Shown here piece after piece: positions 9,327 through 16,557 of a stretch of 64,000 bases of DNA. This stretch comes from Magnetococcales bacterium (GTDB taxonomy: Bacteria > Pseudomonadota > Magnetococcia > Magnetococcales > JADFYX01), in the NCBI GenBank assembly GCA_002753565.1, contig PEAM01000004.1:62001-126000 (forward strand), in the 5' to 3' direction. Made by a program: the position numbers and the translations under genes. Within the stretch, counting starts at the first letter, position 1; each line of letters opens with the position of its first letter. The notes beneath the pieces are model-generated. The model was not told where the DNA came from, did no database searches, and worked only from the letters and a program-made list of their open reading frames with translations.

Positions 9327-9779
9327 ATGAGCAACCCAGCACAAATGAGCCCGGAACAGATTACAAGCCTCCTCAACAAGGTGCCCTTTTTTAAAAAATT
9401 TACCCTTTACGAAAAAAAACGGGTTGCTGGCGACAGTGCCTGCTTCGAATCCTTCAGCCCCGGTACCAAAATTATCAAAGACGGTACCCGAGACACCTCT
9501 TTTTTCATTTTAATCAAGGGAGAGGTCTCGGTAGAGAAAAAAGGGGCGCCCATTGCCAGCTTGCAAACGGGAGATTTTTTCGGCGAAATGGCTTTTTTGA
9601 CCGACTCTCCTCGCAGTTCTGATATTATCGCCCAATCGCCCTGTTTGGTGGTTAAAGTCAACCAGGAGCTTCTCAACCGCCTAAGCGCTGATATTCGAGA
9701 AAAAATCAAAGATCAGATTATCGAAAAACTGGTGCAACGATTAAACAAGGTAACCGAGCGACTGCGGGTGCGGATGTGA
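9327..9779 (+). CDS. Cyclic nucleotide-binding domain protein
   Basis: The 150-residue protein is a single cNMP-binding (CRP-like) beta-roll: GTKIIKDGTRDTSFFILIKGEVSV, then a phosphate-binding cassette GDFFGEMAFLTDSPRSSDI. The cassette contains the GE...R pattern expected to hold the cyclic phosphate. There is no DNA-binding helix-turn-helix, so it is a stand-alone effector module, perhaps acting on a partner. The ATG at 9327 is preferred over an upstream frame start because TAGG lies six bases before it. The gene is divergent from prfB. Confidence 0.82.
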   Translation: MSNPAQMSPEQITSLLNKVPFFKKFTLYEKKRVAGDSACFESFSPGTKIIKDGTRDTSFFILIKGEVSVEKKGAPIASLQTGDFFGEMAFLTDSPRSSDIIAQSPCLVVKVNQELLNRLSADIREKIKDQIIEKLVQRLNKVTERLRVRM

Positions 9780-9929
9780 TTTTTTATTAACGAAAACTTG
9801 AATTTTTAACCAATAGCCCTTAAAAGGTTACCTGAAGTTGACTCATGACGGCAAAGACCCTCTAAAAAAGAGAGGGAAAACAGGCGTTGGATCATCCCAT
9901 TTCTTGATGGATAAGAATCGAGGAACATC

Positions 9930-10187
9930 ATGCTGAAAAATGCTATCAAACGCATCCTGAAAACATCCACGGTAGAGAAACAGGGTGACTGGTATATCGC
10001 CACCTGTCCGGCTCTCTCTCCCATTGGCGCGCAGGGCACGACAAAAAAAGATGCCATGAAAAATCTCCGCAATGTTCTGCGCATCTATATTGACGGCTGC
10101 TTTGATTCCATTATCTCCGAGCTGATCGAAGAGGCAAAAAATCAAGCAAAGAAGAAGAAGAGGAAGAAAAAGAAAAAGGCGAATTAA
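9930..10187 (+). CDS. HicB-like antitoxin-fold protein with polylysine tail, no HicA partner
   Basis: The 85-residue product contains a HicB/UPF0150-type fold: [37 protein letters not shown], which matches the family's W-x-A-x-CP-L...G.T..EA..NL..AL pattern. The C-terminus is extremely basic, with most of the last 18 residues Lys or Arg. A GAGGA ribosome site precedes the ATG. A hicA-type toxin gene (about 60 codons, usually upstream) is absent on either side. It may be a solitary antitoxin relative recruited as an RNA- or DNA-binding protein; the function is not known. Confidence 0.7.
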   Translation: MLKNAIKRILKTSTVEKQGDWYIATCPALSPIGAQGTTKKDAMKNLRNVLRIYIDGCFDSIISELIEEAKNQAKKKKRKKKKKAN

Positions 10188-10213
10188 CTCCTGGTCACCG
10201 GAAGGATCCTACC

Positions 10214-10498
10214 GTGTATTTTGCCATTATCAGCCAAGATATCCCCGACAGCCTCTCCCGGCGCAAGAAGGCGCGCCCTGCCCACCTGCAACGGCTGGCG
10301 CTTCTACGGGATGAAAAGCGACTGCTGATTGCCGGCCCGTTTCCCGACCCAGAAAAAGAGGGCTTTACCGGTAGTTTGGTGGTGGCCGACTTTGGCTCCC
10401 CAGAGCAGGCCCAATCCTGGGCCGATGCCGACCCCTATGTGGCAGCCGGGGTCTATGCCGATGTTGTGGTGAAGCCTTTTAAACAGGTGCTGCCCTAA
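10214..10498 (+). CDS. YciI-family protein
   Basis: The 94-residue product starts with GTG and has the YciI ferredoxin-like fold: [37 protein letters not shown], and [17 protein letters not shown]. It keeps the family's conserved His (in RPAHLQRL) and the Asp of the ADPY motif. The biochemical role of YciI proteins is mostly unknown; some act as small hydrolases or dehalogenase-like enzymes. It lies 26 bases after the HicB-like gene on the same strand and overlaps the end of the convergent SLOG gene by 20 bases. Confidence 0.88.
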   Translation: MYFAIISQDIPDSLSRRKKARPAHLQRLALLRDEKRLLIAGPFPDPEKEGFTGSLVVADFGSPEQAQSWADADPYVAAGVYADVVVKPFKQVLP

Positions 10499-11018
10499 GG
10501 TTGGAGGAAACAGCCACCTCTCCTCCCCCTCTCCCCATTGGCTGGTCCCAATATCCCTTCAAAAAGGCATAGGTTTTTTTATAGACCCCCCTTTTATCCT
10601 GTTCACGGGGGCCAGCCACATTGAGTATGGCTATCTGGTGGGCTTCAATCCAGTCTGTCAACATATCCCAGGCGGCCTCCGGCCTGCCCTCCAGATAATC
10701 CAGATCGAGAATCAGGGTGGGTTTCCCCAGCTTGACAGCCAGACGGTGGGTCAGAGCGGTACCTCCCTTCAACACTCCACGACTGATGATCAGGGTTCCG
10801 TCCGAGTCACGGACATTCCACCGGGTTCGTTGCCGATAGGACGCCGATGGTGTCTCTTGCAGGGGATAGCTTTCGGGAATAGGGCCATCCAGAGCAAGGC
10901 GCCCCCTGGGGCACCACCCTCCCCGGCTCAGCCCACACCGGGCAGCAACGTCCAAGGCGGCCCGGTCCACGCCGGTCTGCCCGCCGGAGACCACTTTTTT
11001 AACGATTCTCTTAGTCAT
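10479..11018 (-). CDS. SLOG-fold putative molybdenum carrier protein
   Basis: The 179-residue protein resembles the putative molybdenum carrier family (Moco carrier-like, SLOG/Rossmann superfamily). [19 protein letters not shown] is the nucleotide- or ligand-binding loop, followed by [36 protein letters not shown] and [16 protein letters not shown]. Related proteins bind molybdenum cofactor or nucleotide-like ligands. The start at 11018 (MTKRIVKK) is favoured because the fold begins at once; an in-frame start at 11054 only adds an unstructured leader. It stands alone on the minus strand and is not next to the moa/mod cluster at 34-42 kb. Confidence 0.78.
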   Translation of the reverse strand: MTKRIVKKVVSGGQTGVDRAALDVAARCGLSRGGWCPRGRLALDGPIPESYPLQETPSASYRQRTRWNVRDSDGTLIISRGVLKGGTALTHRLAVKLGKPTLILDLDYLEGRPEAAWDMLTDWIEAHQIAILNVAGPREQDKRGVYKKTYAFLKGYWDQPMGRGGGEVAVSSNLRAAPV

Positions 11019-11151
11019 AACCAATACTATATATAATACTCTCCCTCCTGTCACCCACTCTCGATGAACTGCCGGTAGATTATGGTACGCCTTTTACGAT
11101 ATAGTGAGGAGATAACCTACTTTATCAGGTGCCATTACCGGGAGCCGGACC

Positions 11152-12054
11152 ATGAGTACATTGAACGATGACGAACTGATTGATGAGTTAAAACAGCGGT
11201 TTGATGCCACCAAGCAGGCGCTTTACGATGTAAAAATGGTGACAAACAAGCTCGAAGAGGTCAATAAAAAGCTCCAGGCTTCTGAACAGGTCAAGAGTAA
11301 CTTTGTCTCCCACATGAAAAATGAGATCAACAACCCGTTGACCTCCATCCTGGGGTTGACCGTACAGATCAAGACCGGCAACCTGGATCAGGAGACCATC
11401 CAGTCGGTGGCCACCATGATCCATGGTGAGGCTTTCAGCCTGGATTTTCAACTGCGCAACATTTTTGCCGCCGCCGAACTGGAGTCGGGTGAGACCGAGA
11501 TTCAGGTCTCCCTGGTCGATGTCCACAACCTGATCAAAGATGCCGTAGATACCTTCCAACACCTCATCGACGAAAAGCAGCTCAAGGTGCTATTCACTCC
11601 TCAACCTGCCGATGGAGAAGGGTTGCGGATTAAAACCGACACCGAAAAACTCTCCCTGGTGGTCCATAATTTGCTTTCCAATGCCATTGAGTTCAACCGG
11701 GAAGGGGGGACCATAACCATCGATGCCAAAATGTTGGAGGGCCGGCTCTCCCTCTCCTTCACCGATACCGGTGCCGGCCTGGAGCCTGACCAACTACACA
11801 AAATTTTCGACCGCTTCTCCCAGCTGGAGGTCGGTTATCGAAAAAGCCATAAAGGTCACGGCCTGGGGTTGAGCATCACCCAGGCCATCGTCGACCTGAT
11901 GGAGGGCGAGGTGATTGTAGACTCCACCAAAGAGAGAGGCTCCACCTTTACCATCCTGCTCCCGGAGATGGTGGCTGATGTGGATGCCGATGCCTTTTCG
12001 GTAGATGGAAGCGACTTCTTTTTTGATGATGACTCCGGGGCTGAGGCATTCTAG
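11152..12054 (+). CDS. Cytosolic sensor histidine kinase
   Basis: The 300-residue kinase has an N-terminal coiled coil (about 1-45), a dimerisation/phosphoacceptor helix with H-box FVSHMKNEINNPLTSI (His54), and a HATPase domain with N-box VHNLLSNAIEFNREGG, G1 DTGAGL, F-box DRFSQLE and G2 GHGLGLSIT. There is no membrane segment and no PAS or other sensory domain, so the input is probably through a partner. The C-terminal tail is rich in Asp and Phe. It ends three bases before the cheD start, so the two are almost certainly co-transcribed, which points to a role around chemoreceptors. No response regulator gene adjoins it. Confidence 0.88.
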   Translation: MSTLNDDELIDELKQRFDATKQALYDVKMVTNKLEEVNKKLQASEQVKSNFVSHMKNEINNPLTSILGLTVQIKTGNLDQETIQSVATMIHGEAFSLDFQLRNIFAAAELESGETEIQVSLVDVHNLIKDAVDTFQHLIDEKQLKVLFTPQPADGEGLRIKTDTEKLSLVVHNLLSNAIEFNREGGTITIDAKMLEGRLSLSFTDTGAGLEPDQLHKIFDRFSQLEVGYRKSHKGHGLGLSITQAIVDLMEGEVIVDSTKERGSTFTILLPEMVADVDADAFSVDGSDFFFDDDSGAEAF

Positions 12055-12057
12055 GCG

Positions 12058-12528
12058 ATGCAAACTGGAAATGAAAACCGCCCCTTTCTTCTGCCCGGCG
12101 CCCTGTTTGCCAAAAACGGGGATTATGTCATCACCACCGTTTTAGGCTCCTGTATCGCTGTCTGTCTGTGGGATCAAGCCCTCAAAAGAGGTGGCATGAA
12201 CCACTACAAGCTCCCTCTCTGGAATGGAGACGGCCTCCCCTCGCCTAAGTTTGGCAATATTGCCATCGAAAAGCTCATTGAACAGATGTTGAGCTTTGGC
12301 TGCCAGAAGAGAAACATGAAGGCCAAGGTGTTTGGTGGGGCTGCGGTGATCAAAAGCGCCAGCGGTCTGCTCAATGTTGGCGAGCGTAACATTGAGGTTT
12401 GCAAAGATCTGCTGGCAAGAGAGCGGATTCCCATTGCTGCGTCTGACGTCGGAGGGGAGCAGAGTCGAAAAATTCTTTTCAATACTGCCGATGGGGCCAT
12501 CCTCATGAAAAAGGCCAAACCCCAATAG
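12058..12528 (+). CDS. cheD: Chemoreceptor glutamine deamidase CheD
   Basis: This 156-residue CheD deamidates specific glutamines on chemoreceptors and in many bacteria also controls CheC. The catalytic Cys lies in VLGSCIAVCLWD (Cys32) and the catalytic His in GGMNHYKLP (His49); VFGGAAV and NVGERN are further family motifs. The gene follows the kinase gene by three bases. No other che gene is in the window, so the CheD-kinase pair is detached from a standard chemotaxis operon. Confidence 0.95.
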   Translation: MQTGNENRPFLLPGALFAKNGDYVITTVLGSCIAVCLWDQALKRGGMNHYKLPLWNGDGLPSPKFGNIAIEKLIEQMLSFGCQKRNMKAKVFGGAAVIKSASGLLNVGERNIEVCKDLLARERIPIAASDVGGEQSRKILFNTADGAILMKKAKPQ

Positions 12529-12539
12529 ATCCCTTTTAT

Positions 12540-15092
12540 TCATGACTCTCGCTCCAGCAACACCGCCATTACCGGACGCCCCAACTCCCGGTAGGCTCCC
12601 GCCAGCCCGGTCATAACCACCAACCCAACCCCAGCCGTGACGGCTAAAAAGCTCCAGAGGGGCAACCCCTGCCACTGGTCATCCATGACCCCCACCACCA
12701 CCACCGCCGAAAGCAGATGGGAGACCAGAAGCCCGGCAACCGAAGCGATCAAGCCCATCAGGGCAAATTCGATCAACACCACCTGTAACATCTCTCCACG
12801 GGTGGCCCCCTGCAGCCGACAGACCGCTGACTCCTTGGCCCTCCGCCGTCGGGATGCCGCCACATGGACCGCCAAAACCAACAGCCCCGACACCACCGCC
12901 ACCCCACCCAGAATACGCACCACCTGAGCCAACTGCAGCAGCAGTTGAGAGATGGAGAGCATCACCTTGCGGGAGGCGATGGCAGAGATATTGGTAAACT
13001 GCTCGGTTACGGCTGAAAAGAGGGCCTCTTCTGCCTCGGGCGGGGTCGCCACCGTAGCCAGATAGGTGAGCGGGGCACCGGATAAGACCGCAGGAGAGAA
13101 AACCACAAAAAAGTTCAAGCCCATATCCCGCCATCGTACCGCACGCAGGTTGATAAGGGGGGCGGTGATGGGGATGCCCTGAATATCGAAGGTAACGGTA
13201 TCCCCCACTTTCACCCCCAGGCCACGGGCCAACTCTGACTCCATACTGATCCCCTGCAGGCCCGCCTCCAGCTCGTTCTCCTGCCACCATCTCCCCTCAA
13301 CCAGTTGATTACCCGGCGGCAAGGTGGCCGAGGCGGTCAGGACATACTCTCGGGTAAACATCCAACGGTGAGAATGGCCGTGGTTCGATGCCCCCTCCTC
13401 TTCCACCTTGTTCATCAGATGCTGGGTCATCTTCTGTCCGTTGAGAGCGGTCAGTCGTCCTCGAATAACCGGAGTAAGACGAACCGACTGATCCTCTGTG
13501 GCAAAGGGGGAGACAACCTTTTTAAAGGGTTCGACCTGATGGGGTTGAATATCGATGAAGAAAAAACTGGGCACCTTATCCGGCAGTCGGTTGAGAATCT
13601 GATTGTCCAGGTTGCGACTGAGAAAAAAGAGGGTAAAGACCAACCCCAATCCCAACCCTAAGGAGACCAACACCGTCCCTCCACCCGAGCGACAGAGTCC
13701 GGCCAGAGCCAGCTGTCCGGCCACCTGAGCAGGCTGGAGTCGTTTGAGCAGAGCCATGCTAAGAAGAGAAAAGGTCCAAACAATCAGGAGGCTTAACAAC
13801 AGCGCGCCCACAAACATCCAACCCAATCTCCCCTCACCCATCAAGCGGGCCACCCAAAGAGCCGGGATAAGCGTCACAGCAGCGACGGTCAGCCAGAGAG
13901 CTTTATCGGAAAAAGTGCCGCCCCCTTCCCGACGAGAAAAAAGCAGGGCCGGTGAGATCTTGCGGGTTTGAAGCAGGGGACCCAGAGAGAAAATCAAGGC
14001 AAAAAACAGCCCCGCTCCCACCCCCACCAACCCCAAAAGGGGCGATGGCGTATAGGTGAGGGATGGCGGAAACAGCCCCGCCAACAAGGAGAGCAGCCCC
14101 CAAGGGAGGATCAACCCCACCAGCGCCCCCAAAAAGGCGGCAGGCAGGGTGATGATCACGGTTTGCCACCCATACAGAGCCATGATACTGCCACTGTCGG
14201 CCCCCAGACATTTCAAGGTGGCAATTTTATCGCGATTTTCTTGAATATGAACCCCCATGGCCCCGCCCATGCCCAACCCCGAAAGCAGCAGGGTCAACAG
14301 GCCGGTCAACCCCAGAAAAACCCCAAAACGACGCATGAATCGACGTACCGACGATTGACTCTCCGAAGGGGTCAGCAGGCGAATACCGGCTGTTTGCGCC
14401 CTCTCCTTTAGCTGCTCTGCCACCCCTGCCAGAGCCTCTCCTTCAGCCAGATTAACCCAGGCAATCTGTTTAACCCGGCTCCCTTTCTGGATCAGTTGCG
14501 TACCGGCCACCTCGGGCAGACCAATCATGACCCGAGGACCCAACGAGAAAAAGCGGGTTACCTGATCGCTCTCCTTCTCCAGGGTGTCTCGAATAGTGAA
14601 GATTCCCTTGCCCAACAGCAGCTTGTCCCCCCGTTGCAGCCCCATACGCAGGAGGAGATTTTTTTCCACGACAATACCACCATCCGCCAGAGCCGCCGCC
14701 AGGGTGCCACCAAGGCTCAACGCGACCGTCCCCCGCAGGGGATAGTGAGCGGAGACCCCTCTTACCTCAACCAGCAGCGTCTCTTGGGTGTCTGGGGTTC
14801 GGGCCATGGCAGAAAACTCCACCCCCCGATCAATCCGACGACCGGGTGCCACAACCTGACTTTCGATAAATGCCTCGAAGGGGTAGGAGGCCTGTAGCCG
14901 GAGGTCGGCTCCCAACAGAGCACGAGCCTCAAGGTCGACCGTTTTTTGCAAAAAGGAGGCGGTGGCGACAACACCGGTTAAGGTGGCCACCACCAGAAAG
15001 AGGGCGCTGACAAAAAAGAGGATATTGGCCCGGTCGGCCCAAACCCCCTGCCAGGCCAGGCTCAGGGTAACCCGCCAGGGAAGAGAACTCAC
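12540..15092 (-). CDS. ybbP: FtsX-like ABC transporter permease, YbbP type
   Basis: The 850-residue permease has an N-terminal membrane helix (about 20-45), two FtsX modules and two periplasmic domains. Hydrophobic clusters near 260-440 and 720-845 correspond to the 4+4-helix YbbP architecture. The pattern LRRFGVFLGLTGLLTLLLSGLGMGGAM is typical. With the adjacent ATPase it forms a MacB-like mechanotransmission or export complex. E. coli ybbAP likewise lies divergent to tesA, and the same arrangement occurs here. The start overlaps the ATPase stop by four bases (ATGA). Confidence 0.9.
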   Translation of the reverse strand: MSSLPWRVTLSLAWQGVWADRANILFFVSALFLVVATLTGVVATASFLQKTVDLEARALLGADLRLQASYPFEAFIESQVVAPGRRIDRGVEFSAMARTPDTQETLLVEVRGVSAHYPLRGTVALSLGGTLAAALADGGIVVEKNLLLRMGLQRGDKLLLGKGIFTIRDTLEKESDQVTRFFSLGPRVMIGLPEVAGTQLIQKGSRVKQIAWVNLAEGEALAGVAEQLKERAQTAGIRLLTPSESQSSVRRFMRRFGVFLGLTGLLTLLLSGLGMGGAMGVHIQENRDKIATLKCLGADSGSIMALYGWQTVIITLPAAFLGALVGLILPWGLLSLLAGLFPPSLTYTPSPLLGLVGVGAGLFFALIFSLGPLLQTRKISPALLFSRREGGGTFSDKALWLTVAAVTLIPALWVARLMGEGRLGWMFVGALLLSLLIVWTFSLLSMALLKRLQPAQVAGQLALAGLCRSGGGTVLVSLGLGLGLVFTLFFLSRNLDNQILNRLPDKVPSFFFIDIQPHQVEPFKKVVSPFATEDQSVRLTPVIRGRLTALNGQKMTQHLMNKVEEEGASNHGHSHRWMFTREYVLTASATLPPGNQLVEGRWWQENELEAGLQGISMESELARGLGVKVGDTVTFDIQGIPITAPLINLRAVRWRDMGLNFFVVFSPAVLSGAPLTYLATVATPPEAEEALFSAVTEQFTNISAIASRKVMLSISQLLLQLAQVVRILGGVAVVSGLLVLAVHVAASRRRRAKESAVCRLQGATRGEMLQVVLIEFALMGLIASVAGLLVSHLLSAVVVVGVMDDQWQGLPLWSFLAVTAGVGLVVMTGLAGAYRELGRPVMAVLLERES

Positions 15093-15769
15093 CGATCTCC
15101 CCCCTCTATCTCCTGCACCACCCCCCCCTGGGAGAGGCGAAACTGGCGATCCATCCGACCCACCAGTTCATTGTCGTGGGTAACCAGAAAAAAGGTGGTC
15201 TTCCAGCGTTGCACCATATCGAACAGGAGATCCATAATCCGTTGACTGGTATCCTGATCCAGGTTACCCGTGGGTTCATCGGCCAAAATCAACCCCGGCC
15301 GGGTGACAAAAGCTCGAGCGATGGCAACCCGCTGTTTTTCTCCACCAGAAAGCTCGCGGGGTCGGTGGCTCAATCGGTGGGAAAGGCCGACCCGCTCCAG
15401 CATCTCTTCCGCCTGTTGGCTGGCGTTTTTGGTCCCGGCAAGGGTGAGGGGAAGGGCGACATTTTCCAGAGCGGTCAGGGTGGAGACCAGATGAAAATCT
15501 TGAAAAACAATGCCGATATTTCGCCGCCGAAAGCGGGCCAAATCATCAGCAGATCGCCCATTGAAATCGTAGCCATTGACCCGTACCATCCCCCCAGTAG
15601 CCGCCTCCACACCGGCAATCAAAGCCAGCAACGTGCTTTTGCCACTGCCAGAGGGGCCAACCAAGGAGACAACCTGACCGGCAGATACCTGGAGATTGAC
15701 CCCCTTGAGGATGGTCAACGTTTGGCTGTCATGGATCAGGGAGTATTCAACATCTTTTATCGTTATCAT
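15089..15769 (-). CDS. ybbA: ABC transporter ATP-binding protein, YbbA type
   Basis: The 226-residue ATPase carries Walker A (GPSGSGKST), the signature [14 protein letters not shown], Walker B ([12 protein letters not shown]) and the H-loop LVTHD. The DEPTGNLD string and gene context place it in the MacB/LolD/YbbA group. The start at 15769 (MITIKDVEY) is preferred to one nine bases upstream. It is divergent from the tesA-type gene with only 26 bases between the start codons, so the two promoters must overlap each other or the opposite coding sequence. Confidence 0.92.
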   Translation of the reverse strand: MITIKDVEYSLIHDSQTLTILKGVNLQVSAGQVVSLVGPSGSGKSTLLALIAGVEAATGGMVRVNGYDFNGRSADDLARFRRRNIGIVFQDFHLVSTLTALENVALPLTLAGTKNASQQAEEMLERVGLSHRLSHRPRELSGGEKQRVAIARAFVTRPGLILADEPTGNLDQDTSQRIMDLLFDMVQRWKTTFFLVTHDNELVGRMDRQFRLSQGGVVQEIEGGDR

Positions 15770-15795
15770 TGTCCACACAGTGAGAAACCAACCCC

Positions 15796-16467
15796 ATGAT
15801 TACCCCTACCTTACCACTCAGGCTGCTGACTCTTCTGCTCTCTTTTCTCTATTTTACCACGACCGTTTATGGAGGTGATGCCGTGATTCTCTGTTATGGC
15901 GATAGTCTAACCGCCGGGTTTGGGGTGGATGCCCAGGAGGCCTATCCGGCCCGTCTGCAAAAACGGCTGCAGGCAGAGGGGTTTCCCCATCGGGTGGTCA
16001 ACGCCGGTGTGTCGGGAGACACCACCGCTGGTGCGTTGAGTCGACTCGGTTGGGCCATGCGCGCCAAACCAACCCTGGCCATTGTCACCCTGGGAGCCAA
16101 TGACGGTCTTCGAGGCCAGAGCATAACCGCCATGGAGGAGAACCTGGAGCAGATCATTCTACGTCTGCAAAAAGCCGGTGTACAGATTCTCTTGGGGGGC
16201 ATGAAAATTCCTCCCAACTATGGCAAAGAGTATACCACCGCTTTTGCAGAGGTCTACCCACGTCTGGCCAAAAAACATCATCTCCCCCTCCTGCCTTTTT
16301 TTCTGGCCGGGGTAGCTGGAGAACCGGCTTACACCCTGGAGGATGGCATCCACCCCAACGCCCAAGGCTATGGGCTGATTCTGGAGACGGTCTGGCGGGG
16401 GGTTCTTCCTCTGCTCAACAGGGAGGCTGCCCCCTCTTTTTTGGAAGATCAACATGAAAAACCGTGA
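15796..16467 (+). CDS. tesA: Periplasmic SGNH esterase, TesA-like
   Basis: The 223-residue protein has a signal peptide (hydrophobic 5-26) and the SGNH hydrolase blocks: block I YGDSLTAGFGV with the nucleophile Ser, the oxyanion Gly in VSGDTTAGAL, block III GANDGL and block V DGIHPNAQGY with the catalytic Asp and His. This is the TesA/arylesterase family (thioesterase I, protease I, lysophospholipase L1), active on acyl esters in the periplasm. Divergence from ybbAP matches the E. coli arrangement and supports the name. Confidence 0.92.
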   Translation: MITPTLPLRLLTLLLSFLYFTTTVYGGDAVILCYGDSLTAGFGVDAQEAYPARLQKRLQAEGFPHRVVNAGVSGDTTAGALSRLGWAMRAKPTLAIVTLGANDGLRGQSITAMEENLEQIILRLQKAGVQILLGGMKIPPNYGKEYTTAFAEVYPRLAKKHHLPLLPFFLAGVAGEPAYTLEDGIHPNAQGYGLILETVWRGVLPLLNREAAPSFLEDQHEKP

Positions 16468-16557
16468 GAATTTTCGTACAAAGAGATACTCTTTATAGTC
16501 AGAAAATACGATTTTGCAGGATATTCCTGATAAATACCACATAATAATAATGGGATT

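Noticed and set aside
9858-9876. Small CCCTCT/AGAGGG hairpin after the cyclic-nucleotide-binding gene
   Set aside because: The arms are only six bases and there is no T tract, so it is too weak to call a terminator.
12679-13290. Gly-rich minus-strand frame of about 200 codons inside the ybbP-type permease
   Set aside because: It lies wholly within the permease in another frame and arises from its GC-rich codons; no domain is seen.
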